A stretch of 64,000 nucleotides of DNA from Methylopila capsulata (GTDB taxonomy: Bacteria > Pseudomonadota > Alphaproteobacteria > Rhizobiales > Methylopilaceae), in contig NZ_JAFBCY010000004.1 of NCBI RefSeq assembly GCF_016907975.1, positions 372,001 to 436,000 of the forward strand. Direction: 5' to 3'. This document shows positions 7,110 to 20,677 of the stretch, in pieces. Every line of letters starts with the position of its first letter. Within the stretch, counting starts at the first letter, position 1. A program made the position numbers and the translations under genes. The notes beneath the pieces were generated by a model. The model did no database searches and was not told the origin of the DNA. It saw only the letters and a program-made list of their open reading frames with translations.

Positions 7110-8588
7110 ATGACGCTGGAGCTGCTGTCGACCACGGAGATGGCCGACGCAGACCGCCGTGCGCCCGCCGCCGGCGCGCCGGCGGAGGCGCTGATGGAGG
7201 CCGCGGGCCGCGCCGTTGCGGACGCCGCGCTCGATCTCTGGCCGCTCGCCCGCCGCGTCGTCGTCATGGCGGGACCCGGAAACAACGGCGGCGACGGCTA
7301 CGTCGCGGCGCGCCTGCTGGCCGCGCGCGGCCTTGAGGTCGCGGTCGCGGCGCTCGTTCCGCGCGAGCGGCTAAAGGGCGACGCGGCGGCGGCTGCCGGC
7401 CGCTGGGAAGGGCCGGTGGTCCCGCTCGCCGAGGCGGAGTTTTCGGGCGCCGACGTCGTGATCGACGCGCTCTTCGGCGCCGGCCTGTCGCGAGCGCTCG
7501 ACGGCGCCGCCGCGAACGCGGTCGAGCGGCTCCGCACGGCGGCGGTCCCGACGCTCGCCGTGGACGTGCCGAGCGGCCTCGACGGGGACACGGGGCGACC
7601 GGCGGGGCAGGGCGCCGTGGTCCGGGCGGGCGCCACCGTCACCTTCGTCCGCCTCAAGCCGGGCCACGTGCTCTATCCCGGCCGCGCGCTGTGCGGCCGC
7701 CTCGTGCTCGCCGACATCGGCATGCCGGAGCGCGTGGTCGAGAGCGTCGGCGCCACCGTGTTCCTCAACCGTCCGGCGCTGTGGCTGGCCGCGCTGCCGC
7801 GTCCCGAGCCTGAAGGCCACAAATACGGCCGCGGCCACTGCGTGGTGTGGACCGGCCCCGAATTCGCGACCGGCGCGGCACGGCTGTCGGCGGTCGCGGC
7901 GCTGAGGGCGGGAGCGGGCGCGGTGACGCTGATCGGCCCGCCCTCCGCGCTCCGAATCCATGCCGCGCACGTCACCGCCGTCATGCTGCGGCCGGCCGAC
8001 GACGCCGCTGGATTCGCCGCCGCGGTCGCCCTGCGCCGGACCGACGCGGCGGTCGTGGGGCCTGGGGCGGGCGAGGGCGTGGAGGAAATCGTCCGCCGGG
8101 CGCTCGATCTCGCCGGTGCGGTCGTGCTCGACGCCGACGCCCTCACCGCCTTTGCGGGGCGGCCCGAAGACCTCGCGGCGGCGATCGCCGCGCGACCCGA
8201 CCGGCCGGTGGTCGTCACCCCGCACGAGGGCGAGTTTGGCCGGCTGTTCGGCGACGCGGCTCCCTCGGGATCGAAGCTCGAGCGGGCGCGCGAAGCGGCG
8301 GTCCGGCTCGGCGCCGTGGTGGCGCTCAAGGGGCCGGACACGGTGGTCGCCTCGCTCGACGGGCGGGCCGCGATCGCCGACAACGCGCCGCCGTACCTCG
8401 CCACCGCCGGCGCCGGCGACGTGCTCGCGGGGATCGCGGCCGGCCTGCTCGCACAGCGCACGCCCGCCTTCGAGGCGGCGGCGGCGGCGGTCTGGATCCA
8501 CGGCGAGGCGGCCAAGGCGATCGGCCGCGGGCTCATCGCCGACGATCTGCCGGGAGCGCTGCCGGCCGTCCTTGCGGCGCTAGACTGA
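7110..8588 (+). CDS. nnr: Bifunctional NAD(P)HX epimerase and ADP-dependent dehydratase
   Basis: 492 residues, the usual fused form. The N-terminal epimerase (YjeF_N, about 1-205) shows AGPGNNGGDGYVAARL near 54 and AVDVPSGLDGD. The C-terminal ribokinase-like dehydratase (about 230-492) shows HKYGRGHCVV, VVVTPHEGEFGRLFG and the catalytic loop ATAGAGDVLAGIAAG. Together they repair hydrated NADH and NADPH. GTG at 7107 directly precedes ATG 7110; I use ATG. It is transcribed away from glnB, with a shared 280-base upstream region. In many proteobacteria the gene lies beside glnB, which fits. Confidence 0.95.
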   Translation: MTLELLSTTEMADADRRAPAAGAPAEALMEAAGRAVADAALDLWPLARRVVVMAGPGNNGGDGYVAARLLAARGLEVAVAALVPRERLKGDAAAAAGRWEGPVVPLAEAEFSGADVVIDALFGAGLSRALDGAAANAVERLRTAAVPTLAVDVPSGLDGDTGRPAGQGAVVRAGATVTFVRLKPGHVLYPGRALCGRLVLADIGMPERVVESVGATVFLNRPALWLAALPRPEPEGHKYGRGHCVVWTGPEFATGAARLSAVAALRAGAGAVTLIGPPSALRIHAAHVTAVMLRPADDAAGFAAAVALRRTDAAVVGPGAGEGVEEIVRRALDLAGAVVLDADALTAFAGRPEDLAAAIAARPDRPVVVTPHEGEFGRLFGDAAPSGSKLERAREAAVRLGAVVALKGPDTVVASLDGRAAIADNAPPYLATAGAGDVLAGIAAGLLAQRTPAFEAAAAAVWIHGEAAKAIGRGLIADDLPGALPAVLAALD

Positions 8589-8706
8589 TCAGGCTGTGGG
8601 GGAAGGGCGACGCGCGCATGTCAGTTTTTTGCTGCGCGCGGCCTCGGCCATGATATAGAGCGTCCGCTTTCGCGCCGGTCCCGGCGCGAGGAGCAATGCG
8701 CCCGGC

Positions 8707-8791
8707 GCGGGCGTGGTGGAACTGGTAGACACGCGGGATTTAGGTTCCCGTGGCGCAAGCCGTGGGGGTTCGAGCCCCTCCGCCCGCACCA
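8707..8791 (+). tRNA. tRNA-Leu (anticodon TAG)
   Basis: 85 bases including an encoded CCA. The acceptor arms GCGGGCG and CGCCCGC pair perfectly. The anticodon stem CGGGA/TCCCG holds the loop TTTAGGT, giving TAG, which reads CTA/CTN leucine codons. There is a long variable arm (TGGCGCAAGCCG), as expected for class II tRNA-Leu, and a T loop TTCGAGC. Confidence 0.97.
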
Positions 8792-8893
8792 AGCCTGTGA
8801 CCGCAAGCCCGCCGCCATCCGAGACACAAGGACCGCGGTCGCGCGCAGCTCGAAAAGCGCGCCGCCCGCGGAGGATTCGAAGAGACCACTCTC

Positions 8894-10270
8894 ATGCAGG
8901 TGACGCAAACCCTCGACGAGGGCCTGAAGCGCGAGTTCAAGATCGTCGTGCCGGCGCAGGATCTCGACGCCCGCCTGATCGAGCGGCTCACGAGCCTCAA
9001 GGACCGTGTCAACATCAACGGCTTCCGCAAGGGCAAGGTGCCGCTCGCGCACCTCAAGAAGCTCTATGGCAAGTCGGTGATGGCGGAGGTCGTCGAGCAG
9101 GCGGTCGCAGACGCCAACCGCAAGATCGTCGACGACAACGGCCTGAAGCTCGCGATGCAGCCGAAGGTCAACTTCCCCGAGGACAAGGACGAGGTCGAGG
9201 GCGTGCTCTCGGGCAAGTCCGATCTCTCCCTCGGCGTCGAGCTCGAGGTGCTGCCGACGTTCGAGGTCAAGGACGTCTCGGAGCTCAAGCTCGAGAAGCT
9301 CGTGGCCGAGGTCGAGGACGCCGAGGTCGACGAGGCGGTCGAGCGCATCGCCAAGCAGAATCAGTCCTTCACGCCCAAGGGCGAGGGCGAGGCCGCCGCT
9401 GACGGCGACCGCGTCACCATCGACTTCGTCGGCACGATCGACGGCGAGGCCTTCGAGGGCGGCTCGGCGACCGACCAGCCGCTCACGATCGGCTCCAACA
9501 CCTTCATCCCGGGCTTCGAAGAGCAGCTCGTCGGCGTGAAGACCGGCGACGAGACGGTTGTGAAGGTGAGCTTCCCCGAGGCCTACGGCGCGGCGAACCT
9601 CGCCGGCAAGGCGGCGGAATTCGCCGTCACGGTGAAGGGAATCGAAGCGCCGGGCGCGCTGTCAATCGACGACGAGCTCGCCAAGGGCATGGGCTTCGAG
9701 GACGTCGCCGGCCTCAAGGACGCCGTCCGCACCCAGATCTCGACCGAGTACGCCCGCGTCTCGCGCCAGCGCGTGAAGCGCGAGCTGCTCGACGCGCTCG
9801 ACGGCCAGTACGATTTCGCGCTGCCGCCCACGCTGGTGGAGCAGGAGTTCGAGAACGTGTGGCGCCAGGTCGAGCAGGATCTCGCCCGCTCCGGCCGCAC
9901 CTTCGCGGACGAGGAGACCACCGAGGACGAGGCCAAGGCCGAGTACCGCAAGATCGCCGAGCGCCGCGTGCGCCTTGGCCTGGTCCTTGCGGAAATCGGG
10001 GAGACGCACGAAGTCAAGGTCACCGACGACGAGGTCACCCGCGCGCTTGTCGAGCGGGCCCGGCAGTTCCCGGGCCAGGAGCAGCAGGTGTGGGACTTCT
10101 ACCGTCAGCGTCCGGAAGCTCTGGCCGAGCTGCGCGCCCCGATCTTCGAGGATAAGGTCGTCGACCTGGTGCTCGAGAAGGCGTCGGTCGCCGAGCGCAA
10201 GGTCGGCAAGGACGAGCTCCTCGCCGAGCCGGACGCGGACGAGACGAAGACCGACCAGCCGTCGGCTTGA
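8894..10270 (+). CDS. tig: Trigger factor, ribosome-bound chaperone and prolyl isomerase
   Basis: 458 residues. The ribosome-binding signature GFRKGK is at 43-48. A central FKBP-type isomerase domain (about 160-245; GDRVTIDFVGTIDGEAFEGG) is followed by the helical chaperone arms. It folds nascent chains at the ribosome exit. Its place directly before clpP-clpX-lon is the classic bacterial order. The acidic C-terminus (DADETKTD) is ordinary for the family. Confidence 0.97.
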   Translation: MQVTQTLDEGLKREFKIVVPAQDLDARLIERLTSLKDRVNINGFRKGKVPLAHLKKLYGKSVMAEVVEQAVADANRKIVDDNGLKLAMQPKVNFPEDKDEVEGVLSGKSDLSLGVELEVLPTFEVKDVSELKLEKLVAEVEDAEVDEAVERIAKQNQSFTPKGEGEAAADGDRVTIDFVGTIDGEAFEGGSATDQPLTIGSNTFIPGFEEQLVGVKTGDETVVKVSFPEAYGAANLAGKAAEFAVTVKGIEAPGALSIDDELAKGMGFEDVAGLKDAVRTQISTEYARVSRQRVKRELLDALDGQYDFALPPTLVEQEFENVWRQVEQDLARSGRTFADEETTEDEAKAEYRKIAERRVRLGLVLAEIGETHEVKVTDDEVTRALVERARQFPGQEQQVWDFYRQRPEALAELRAPIFEDKVVDLVLEKASVAERKVGKDELLAEPDADETKTDQPSA

Positions 10271-10360
10271 CGCAGGCGCCGCAAGCGGCGTCGATAGGGC
10301 GTCCGGCCGCGCTGATTTGCGTGGCCGGCGACCGGCCCCAGTGAGGAAGAGACTTCAGAG

Positions 10361-11002
10361 ATGCGCGATTTTCAGGATCTGACGACGAACTTCCTCATCC
10401 CGATGGTGATCGAGCAGACCAACCGCGGCGAGCGGTCGTTCGACATCTACTCCCGCCTGCTCAAAGAGCGCATCATCTTCCTTTCCGGCCCCTTCAACGA
10501 CGACATGGCGGCGGTGATCTGCGCCCAGCTGCTGTTTCTCGAGGCCGAGAATCCGAAGAAGGAGATCGCGCTCTACATCAATTCGCCGGGAGGCGTCGTC
10601 ACCTCCGGCCTCGCGATCTACGACACCATGCAGTACATCCGGCCCGCGGTCGCGACCCTCTGCATGGGCCAGGCCGCCTCGATGGGCTCGTTCATCCTGA
10701 TGGCCGGCGAGCAGGGCATGCGCGCCGCGCTGCCGAACGCCCGCATCCTCGTGCACCAGCCGTCGGGCGGCTTCCAGGGCCAGGCCTCGGACATCGAGCG
10801 CCACGCCGAGGACATCGTGAAGATCAAGCGTCGGCTGAACGAGATCTACGTCAAGCACACCGGCCGCTCCTACGAGGAGATCGAGCGCACGCTCGACCGC
10901 GACACCATGCTGTCGGCGGAGCAGGCGCGCGACTTCGGGCTGATCGATCAGGTGTTCGAGAAGCGCCAGGTCGAGGGCGAGCCGGATCCGAAGCCGGCGT
11001 GA
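10361..11002 (+). CDS. clpP: ATP-dependent Clp protease proteolytic subunit
   Basis: 213 residues. The catalytic triad is visible: Ser107 in GQAASMGS, His132 in VHQPSGG, Asp181 in LDRDTM. It forms a tetradecameric chamber and works with ClpX (next gene) and probably ClpA. A GAGGAAGAG ribosome site precedes ATG 10361. It is 90 bases after tig and about 210 bases before clpX, so clpX may also have its own promoter. Together with SspB and tmRNA, both present in this window, it completes the tag-degradation route. Confidence 0.98.
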   Translation: MRDFQDLTTNFLIPMVIEQTNRGERSFDIYSRLLKERIIFLSGPFNDDMAAVICAQLLFLEAENPKKEIALYINSPGGVVTSGLAIYDTMQYIRPAVATLCMGQAASMGSFILMAGEQGMRAALPNARILVHQPSGGFQGQASDIERHAEDIVKIKRRLNEIYVKHTGRSYEEIERTLDRDTMLSAEQARDFGLIDQVFEKRQVEGEPDPKPA

Positions 11003-11020
11003 CCCTAAAGGCGCGGGCGG

Positions 11021-11058
11021 GCCGCAACCGAGACGCCGGGCGCGTGTGCGGTTGCGGC
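11021..11058 (+). terminator. Hairpin in the clpP-clpX spacer
   Basis: GCCGCAACCG (11021-11030) pairs perfectly with CGGTTGCGGC (11049-11058); the loop is 18 bases. There is no T-run. It may attenuate read-through from clpP into clpX or protect mRNA ends. Confidence 0.4.
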
Positions 11059-11213
11059 GCCGCCGCATGAAGCTATCATAACGATCTGCGTTGCGTCGCG
11101 GCGTGACCGTGCCTACGTGACGGCGCCGATTGATTAAGCCCGATCGACGTATGACATTCCGATGAAGCAGCGCGGCGACGGGACGCTGCTTGGGACCCGA
11201 AAGGGGTAAGATG

Positions 11214-12479
<1,266 letters not shown>

Positions 12480-12513
12480 CGCCGACGACGCGACATCGCT
12501 TCGAACGTGAAAC

Positions 12514-12550
12514 GACGCCCGCGGCCCACGCCGCGGGCGTCATCGTTTTT
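12514..12550 (+). terminator. Rho-independent terminator of clpX
   Basis: GACGCCCGCGGC (12514-12525), loop CCAC, GCCGCGGGCGTC (12530-12541), then ATCGTTTTT. A 12-bp perfect stem plus T-run makes this a clear terminator. Confidence 0.9.
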
Positions 12551-12851
12551 GCAGGCCGCAGAACGGTGTTACCAGCCATCCGCCGCCGCGGACCACGCCT
12601 GCTACGCCATCCGCCGGTGGTGCGGCGCAATATTGGCGTCGCCGGTCATGTGTCCCATTCTTGACACCCCCCAAGGCGAGGGCCACCTAATCCTCAACTA
12701 GGCGTGCACAGACCCCTCTCCCCTGCGCGCTTCCCCTTGGGCGGTCGCCCCGCGAGGCCTTAGGCTCGCACCTGACGACCGCGCCGAATCGTGGCTCCGC
12801 CGTGACGCGCTCCCAAGGCGTCCGGCGCGGGCCGGTGACAAGGACCAGACG
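12551..12851. other. clpX-lon intergenic region without a recognisable gene
   Basis: About 300 bases separate the clpX terminator from lon. I see no coding frame with a ribosome site and no structured RNA. A TTGACA at 12661-12666 is the best -35-like sequence, but no hexamer with proper spacing follows. The lon promoter must lie in here. Confidence 0.4.
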
Positions 12852-15278
<2,427 letters not shown>

Positions 15279-15287
15279 AGCCTACTG

Positions 15288-15327
15288 CGCCGGCCGTCTC
15301 AACGCGGGACGGCCGGCGTGGACTTTT
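15288..15327 (+). terminator. Terminator of lon
   Basis: CGCCGGCCGTC (15288-15298) and GACGGCCGGCG (15308-15318) form a perfect 11-bp stem with a nine-base loop. A TTTT run follows at 15324-15327 after a short gap. Confidence 0.75.
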
Positions 15328-15505
15328 CGCGCGGGTCCGGAATAGGGTACCCCTTTTGGGGCGTTATATCGGTCGAAACGCGTAGAAAATGACGGAAAAC
15401 GGCGCGTCCGTCCTTGCAGCCACTGCCATTTTCGGAAAGTGTGCGCGGGCTCGTTCAACGGAACGCGCCAAAGGCGCGATTCCCGACGTGTTCATGGAGG
15501 GAACG

Positions 15506-15781
15506 ATGAACAAATCCGATCTGATCGCCGAAGTTGCAGAGACGTCCGGCCTGACCAAGCTCGACGCCGCCAAGGCCGTCGACGCGACGTTCGACGCGGT
15601 GATCGCTGCTCTCAAGAAGGGCGAAGAGGTCCGTCTCGTGGGCTTCGGCACCTTCGCGGTGGTGAAGCGCGCCGCCGGCGTCGGCCGCAATCTCCGCACC
15701 GGCGAAACCATCAAGATCCCGGAGTCCAAGACGCCGAAGTTCAAGGCCGGCCAGGCCCTGAAGGACGCCGTCAACGCCTGA
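15506..15781 (+). CDS. hupB: HU family DNA-binding protein
   Basis: 91 residues. [12 protein letters not shown] at the start and [22 protein letters not shown] in the DNA-binding arm, then [13 protein letters not shown] at the end, are unmistakable HU signatures. I start at ATG 15506, preceded by GGAGGG; an in-frame extension back to 15389 has no homology. HU bends and compacts DNA as a dimer. It stands between lon and tRNA-Val, the usual neighbourhood. Confidence 0.97.
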   Translation: MNKSDLIAEVAETSGLTKLDAAKAVDATFDAVIAALKKGEEVRLVGFGTFAVVKRAAGVGRNLRTGETIKIPESKTPKFKAGQALKDAVNA

Positions 15782-15785
15782 CGCG

Positions 15786-15826
15786 GATCGTCGGCGCGGA
15801 CGATCTTTCCGGCTTCGTCCGGAAAG
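15786..15826 (+). terminator. Two hairpins after hupB
   Basis: GATCGTC/GACGATC (15786-15792 with 15799-15805) is followed at once by CTTTCCGG/CCGGAAAG (15805-15812 with 15819-15826). No long T-run follows; this is probably the end of the hup transcript before tRNA-Val. Confidence 0.45.
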
Positions 15827-15909
15827 AGGCGTCCCGCCGACGCCCGTCATACTGCCCGGCCGAACCAGCCGCTTCCCGCACGGGAGCGGCGTTTCCATAT
15901 CCGGCCGGA

Positions 15910-15985
15910 GGGCGGTTAGCTCAGTTGGTAGAGCATCTCGTTTACACCGAGAGGGTCGGCGGTTCGAGCCCGTCACCGCCCACCA
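15910..15985 (+). tRNA. tRNA-Val (anticodon TAC)
   Basis: 76 bases with encoded CCA. Acceptor arms GGGCGGT and ACCGCCC pair fully. D arm TAGCTCAGTTGGTAGAGCA, anticodon loop TTTACAC giving TAC, and T arm with GGTTCGAGCCC are all in place. It reads GTA/GTN valine codons. Confidence 0.97.
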
Positions 15986-16058
15986 GTTTCCGGCTTCGAG
16001 CGATCCCGCGCGACCGGGCGCGGCGCCGGAAGACCGTTGAGCCCGGAGATCTTTCCCC

Positions 16059-17423
16059 GTGACTGCGACACGCGCTCCGGACGTGCTGCGCTTCGCGCCT
16101 TCGCCGACAGGGCGCCTTCATCTCGGCAACGCCCGCACGCTGCTGCTCAACGCTCTGACCGCGCGCAAGCGGGGCGGGCGCTTCGTGCTTCGGCTGGACG
16201 ACACCGATCGCGCCCGCGTGCGTGAGGAGTATGCCGAGGCCATCCGCGAGGATCTGGCCTGGCTTGGTCTCGCCCCGGACGTCGAGGTGCGCCAGTCCGA
16301 CCGCGACGCGCTCTACCAAGCCGCCTTCGCGCGCCTGCAGGCCGCCGGCCGCGTCTATCCCGCCTATGAGACCGAGGAAGAGCTCGACCGCGCGCGTCGG
16401 CTTGCCCGCGCCTCGGGACGTCCGCCGGTCTACGACCGGGCCGCACTTCGGCTGACGGACGCAAAACGCGCCGCCTACCTCGCCGAGGGCCGCGCGCCGC
16501 ATTGGCGCTTCCGGCTGTCCGATGGCCGCATCGGCTGGGACGATGGCGTCCGAGGGCGGCAGGAGATCGATCTCGGAAGCCTGTCCGACCCGGTCGTCAG
16601 GCGCGACGACGGCTCCTTTCTCTATGTCTTCACCAGCGTGGTCGACGACGTCGATCTCCAGGTGACGGAAGTGGTGCGCGGCGAGGACCACGTCGCCAAC
16701 ACCGCGGTGCAGATCGACATGTTCACAGCGCTCGGCGCCGCGCCGCCGGCCTTCGCGCACCACAATCTGCTGACGGCCGCCGACGGCGCCGGTCTGTCGA
16801 AGCGCGAGGGCAGCCTGTCGCTCGGCGCGCTGCGCGAGCGCGGCGTCGAGGCGCTGGCGGTGGCGGCCTATGTCGCGCTGATCGGCTCGGCCGAAGCCGT
16901 GCGGCCGATCGCGGACCTCGACGCGCTGGCGGCGCTCGTCGATCTGAAGCGGCTGTCGCGGGCGCCGGCCCGGATCGACGAGGACGACCTTCAGGCCCTT
17001 TCGGCCAGAACCCTGCATGGCTTGGACCACGCTGCGGTCTCTTCCCGTCTTCTGGCGCTCGGCGTCGGGGGCGGCGCGGCCTTCTGGGAGGCGGTTCGCG
17101 GCAATCTCGCCCGGCTCGACGAAGCGCTCGACTGGTGGCGGATCGCGACCGCGCCGCTGCCCGCGACCGCGGAGCGTCCTTCCGGAGACGACGCGAGCTT
17201 CCTTGCCGAAGCGCTGCGGGCCTTGCCCCCAGAGCCCTGGGACGAGACGACCTGGAAGAGCTGGACCGCGGCGCTCGGCGCCGCCACCGGCCGGAAGGGC
17301 CGGGCCCTGTTCGCGCCGCTCCGCCTCGCGCTGACCGGCTGGCCGCATGGGCCGGAGCTCGCGAAGCTGCTGCCCTTCATCGGACGCAAGCGCGCCGCCG
17401 AGCGCCTGACGCCGCGCGGCTGA
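16059..17423 (+). CDS. gltX: Glutamate--tRNA ligase (second-type, GltX2-like)
   Basis: 454 residues. The class I signature HIGH appears as HLGN in [15 protein letters not shown], and KMSKS as [27 protein letters not shown] and [14 protein letters not shown] are typical of glutamyl-tRNA synthetases. It charges tRNA-Glu, and in organisms with GatCAB it may favour tRNA-Gln. Alphaproteobacteria usually have two GltX paralogues, and the moderate length and divergent C-terminal anticodon domain suggest the second type. The start is GTG 16059 with weak GGAG upstream. Which tRNA it prefers cannot be read from the sequence. Confidence 0.9.
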   Translation: MTATRAPDVLRFAPSPTGRLHLGNARTLLLNALTARKRGGRFVLRLDDTDRARVREEYAEAIREDLAWLGLAPDVEVRQSDRDALYQAAFARLQAAGRVYPAYETEEELDRARRLARASGRPPVYDRAALRLTDAKRAAYLAEGRAPHWRFRLSDGRIGWDDGVRGRQEIDLGSLSDPVVRRDDGSFLYVFTSVVDDVDLQVTEVVRGEDHVANTAVQIDMFTALGAAPPAFAHHNLLTAADGAGLSKREGSLSLGALRERGVEALAVAAYVALIGSAEAVRPIADLDALAALVDLKRLSRAPARIDEDDLQALSARTLHGLDHAAVSSRLLALGVGGGAAFWEAVRGNLARLDEALDWWRIATAPLPATAERPSGDDASFLAEALRALPPEPWDETTWKSWTAALGAATGRKGRALFAPLRLALTGWPHGPELAKLLPFIGRKRAAERLTPRG

Positions 17424-17448
17424 GGGCGGTCTGGTCTGGGAAGCCGCC

Positions 17449-19263
17449 TTACAGCGGCGCGCAGGTGGCCTCGAGCCACGCCGCTGTCGCCGGATCGACC
17501 AGACGGCCGATCTCCGCCAGCACCCGCGCGTGATAGGCGTCGAGCCACGCGCGCTCCTCCGCCGTCAGCAGCTCGGAGACGATCGCGCGGCGGTCGATCG
17601 GCGCCAGCGTCAGGGTTTCGAAGCCGTACATCTCGCGCTCGGCGCCGGGGATCCGCCGGCGCTCGACCAGCACCAGCGTCTCGGTGCGGATGCCGTAATG
17701 GCCTTCCTTGTAGTAGCCGGGCTCGTTGGAGAGGATCATGCCGGGTTCGAGCGGCGTGGTCCCGAGCTTCGAGATGCGCTGCGGACCCTCGTGCACCGAC
17801 AGGTAGGACCCGACGCCATGGCCGACGCCATGGTCGAAGTCGAGGCCGGCCTCCCACAGCGGGCGCCGCGCGTAGGCGTCGATCTGCGCGCCGGAGACCC
17901 CCTTTGGGAACACGGCGGTCGAGATCGCGATGTGGCCCTTCAGGACGCGCGTGAACCGGTCCTTCATCTCGTCGCTGGCTTGGCCGATCACCACGGTGCG
18001 CGTGACGTCGGTGGTGCCGTCCTCGTACTGGGCGCCGCTGTCGATCAGAAAGTAACCCGGAGTTAACCGCGCGTTGCTCGCGCGCGTCACTCGGTAATGC
18101 GGCAAGGCCGCGTTTTGACCGGCGGCCGAGATCGACGGGAACGACACGTCGCGCAGCAGGCCGGTCTCGCGCCGGAAGCTCTCCAGCGCCTCGGCCGAGC
18201 CGATTTCGTCCAGCGTCCCCTTGGGCGCCTCGGCGTCGAGCCAGGCGAGGAAGCGGCAGAGCGCCGCCCCGTCGCGCAGATGCGCGGCCCGCGCGCCGTC
18301 GATTTCGACCGGATTTTTCACCGCCTTGAGCTTGGCGATCGGGTCCGCGCCGCGCTGCAGCCGGGCGCCGCCTGCCTCCAGCCTGCGGGCGAAGGCGGCG
18401 GCGACGCCTGAGGCGTCCACCCGCACGGTCTTGCCCGACAAGCGACCGAGCGCGGCGTCCAGCGCGGCGGGCTCGGCGAGCTCCGCGTTCGCTTCAAGAT
18501 CCGCCCGCACCGCGTTGGAAAGCTTGCGCCCGTCGAGGAACACCGTGGCCCGACCCTCGGCCGGAATGATCGCGAATCCGAGCGGCAGCGGCGTGTGCGC
18601 GACGTCGGAGCCGCGGATGTTGAACGCCCAGGCCAGCGCATGAGCGTCCGTCACCAGCAGCGCGTCGGCGCGCGCCCTGGCGAGTTCGTCGACGATCCGA
18701 CCGAGCTTGCTGTCCACCGTTTCGCCGGCGAAGGCCGGGTCGTGCGGAACGACCGGCGTCAGCGGCGGGGCCGGCCGGTCGCTCCAGATCGCGTCGACCG
18801 GGTTCGTCTCGACCGCGACCAGAGCCGCGCCGGCGTGGTCGGCGGCCTTCTCCAGCCGCTCGATGCCCTCGAGCGTGTGGAGCATCGGGTCGTAGCCGAC
18901 GCGCGCGCCGGCCTTGAGGTTGCGCTTCAGCCACTCCGTCGGCGGCGTGTCTCCCACATTTACCGGCGTGAAGCAGGACGCGTCGACCTGCGTCCGCGCC
19001 TGCACGGTGTAGCGCCCGTCCACGAACAGCGCGGCGCGGTCGGCGAGCACGACGACGAAACCGTAGGAGCCGGTGAAGCCCGTGAGCCAGGCCACGCGCT
19101 CGGCGGAAGGCGGCAGGTACTCGTTCTGGTGCTCGTCCGCCCGCGGCAGCAGGAAACCGTCAAGCGTCAGCGTCGCGAGCCTCGCCCGAAGCGCGGCGAG
19201 CCGCGGCGCGCCCTGGGACGGGTCGGAGGTCTCGTCGAAGGACTGGAACTTCGCTTCGAACAT
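17449..19263 (-). CDS. pepP: Xaa-Pro aminopeptidase (peptidase M24B, aminopeptidase P)
   Basis: 604 residues, the long three-domain form. Two creatinase-N domains (about 1-300) precede the pita-bread metallopeptidase fold. Metal ligands are visible: the two Asp in DSGAQYEDGTTDVTRTV, His in GHGVGSYLSVHEGP, Glu in LSNEPGYYKEGHYGIRTE, and a further Glu near ETLTLAPIDR. It removes N-terminal residues before proline, probably using two manganese ions. Convergent with gltX, with 25 bases between stops. Confidence 0.93.
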   Translation of the reverse strand: MFEAKFQSFDETSDPSQGAPRLAALRARLATLTLDGFLLPRADEHQNEYLPPSAERVAWLTGFTGSYGFVVVLADRAALFVDGRYTVQARTQVDASCFTPVNVGDTPPTEWLKRNLKAGARVGYDPMLHTLEGIERLEKAADHAGAALVAVETNPVDAIWSDRPAPPLTPVVPHDPAFAGETVDSKLGRIVDELARARADALLVTDAHALAWAFNIRGSDVAHTPLPLGFAIIPAEGRATVFLDGRKLSNAVRADLEANAELAEPAALDAALGRLSGKTVRVDASGVAAAFARRLEAGGARLQRGADPIAKLKAVKNPVEIDGARAAHLRDGAALCRFLAWLDAEAPKGTLDEIGSAEALESFRRETGLLRDVSFPSISAAGQNAALPHYRVTRASNARLTPGYFLIDSGAQYEDGTTDVTRTVVIGQASDEMKDRFTRVLKGHIAISTAVFPKGVSGAQIDAYARRPLWEAGLDFDHGVGHGVGSYLSVHEGPQRISKLGTTPLEPGMILSNEPGYYKEGHYGIRTETLVLVERRRIPGAEREMYGFETLTLAPIDRRAIVSELLTAEERAWLDAYHARVLAEIGRLVDPATAAWLEATCAPL

Positions 19264-19321
19264 CAGATCTGTTCCGTAAACATCGCACGCGCGTGACCGA
19301 CGACAGCGGAGCCGCCGACGA

Positions 19322-19639
19322 TCAAGTCGACCTTATCCGCCGGTACTCGTCCAGGGCGTCCGGATCGATCTCGACCTCGAGGTCGAGATTGTCGGGGTGG
19401 GTGTTGGAGCCCCGCTTTTTGACGTCCGAGACCCAGTACACGTCGCCCGTGATCACGTCGAAGCAGTTCCCGCGGGGCACGACGCCCTTCTGCAGCATCA
19501 GCCCACGGTAGTAGATCGTCTGGCCGGTCTTCGAGAACTCGACCCAGCCGATCCGGGCCGCGACGCCCTCGATGGTTCCGCTCTTGCTCTCGACGTACAT
19601 CACGCGGCGTTCCGGACCGCGCTTCGGCTTGGCGCTCAT
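19322..19639 (-). CDS. Conserved small protein of unknown function
   Basis: 105 residues, basic N-terminus and acidic C-terminus. Motifs such as MYVESKSG, WVEFSKTGQTIYYRG, GNCFDVITGDVYWVSDVKK and RGSNTHP recall a short soluble family that database entries sometimes label DXP synthase, apparently wrongly: it is far too short and lacks any thiamine-diphosphate motif. No signal peptide or membrane helix. It stands between pepP and prmA on the same strand with short gaps. Function unknown. Confidence 0.75.
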   Translation of the reverse strand: MSAKPKRGPERRVMYVESKSGTIEGVAARIGWVEFSKTGQTIYYRGLMLQKGVVPRGNCFDVITGDVYWVSDVKKRGSNTHPDNLDLEVEIDPDALDEYRRIRST

Positions 19640-19685
19640 CTCAGGCCTCGAGTCCCACGGCAGTAGCGCAGAGCGAGAGGGCGGA

Positions 19686-20558
19686 TCATGCCTTGAGCAT
19701 CAGCGTCGACCAGCCTTCGAGCTGGCGCGAGGAGATCAGCCCAAGGCCTTCCGCCGCGTAGGCCGCGAGAACGCGGTCCTCCTCGTGGTTCATCAGGCCC
19801 GACAGCACCACGCGGCCATCGGCGGCCAGATGACGCTTCACGTCGGGGGCGAGCTCCACCAGCGGGCCGGCCAGGATGTTCGCGACGATCAGGTCGAACG
19901 GGCCGCGCTCCGCGAAGACGGGATGGTCGAAGCTGGTGGCGTGGATGGACTCAACGAAGGCGCCGGCTCCGTTCGCCTCGGCGTTCTCGCCGGCTATGCG
20001 CGCGGAGGTCTCGTCGATGTCGGTCGCGAGCACCGGCGCCTGCTGGGCGAGACCGATGGCGATCGCCAGCACGCCGGTGCCGGAGCCGAGGTCGAGCACC
20101 CGCTCGAAGCGGCGCTCGGTCAGCAGTTCGTCGATCGCGAGCAGGCAGCCACGCGTGGTGCCGTGGTGGCCGGTGCCGAAGGCCAGAGCAGCTTCGATCT
20201 CGATGCCGATCACGTCCGCCGGGATCTTGTCGCGGTCGTGGGAGCCGTGGACCACGAAGCGGCCCGCCGGCACGGGCGCGAGCCCCGCGAGGCTCTTCGC
20301 GACCCAGTCGGCCTCCTCGACGGCGTCGGCCTCGATGCGCAGGCCGGCGCTCTCCGGTCCCAGCGCCTCGCGCAGGGCGGACGCCAGCTCCTCGGCGGTC
20401 GCGTCCGGGCCGCCGTAGACCTCGACCGTCCAGTCGTCCTTGGTCACCTCGAACGCGGCGATGGAGGCCTCGCCGAACGGGAAGGCCTCCTCCAGCACGT
20501 CTGCGACGCGCTTAGCGGTCGCTTCGTCGAGACAGAGGCGGACGAGGGGCGTGGACAT
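19686..20558 (-). CDS. prmA: Ribosomal protein L11 methyltransferase
   Basis: 290 residues. I start at ATG 20558 (MSTPLVRLCLDE), since the 23 residues read upstream look non-coding. The SAM-binding motif VLDLGSGTGVLAIAIG and the post-motif DLIVANILAGPLVELAPD (the catalytic NxL) are clear. It trimethylates ribosomal protein L11. An N-terminal L11-recognition domain occupies about 1-90. It is preceded on the same strand by the SHOCT protein. Confidence 0.93.
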   Translation of the reverse strand: MSTPLVRLCLDEATAKRVADVLEEAFPFGEASIAAFEVTKDDWTVEVYGGPDATAEELASALREALGPESAGLRIEADAVEEADWVAKSLAGLAPVPAGRFVVHGSHDRDKIPADVIGIEIEAALAFGTGHHGTTRGCLLAIDELLTERRFERVLDLGSGTGVLAIAIGLAQQAPVLATDIDETSARIAGENAEANGAGAFVESIHATSFDHPVFAERGPFDLIVANILAGPLVELAPDVKRHLAADGRVVLSGLMNHEEDRVLAAYAAEGLGLISSRQLEGWSTLMLKA

Positions 20559-20677
20559 GGAGACGAGACCTTCAGCGACGTTGCTCGGGACCTCGACGGC
20601 GGGTCCCGGCCTTGAGCGGGGAGCCATAGCCGGTCCGCCCGCGGAGGGGAACCGGTCCGAGCCTCGCCGATGCCGCC

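Noticed and set aside
12660-12691. CTTGACA and CCTAAT before lon as a sigma-32 heat-shock promoter
   Set aside because: The spacing (21-22 bases) is too long for either the alphaproteobacterial sigma-32 consensus or sigma-70, so I did not annotate it.
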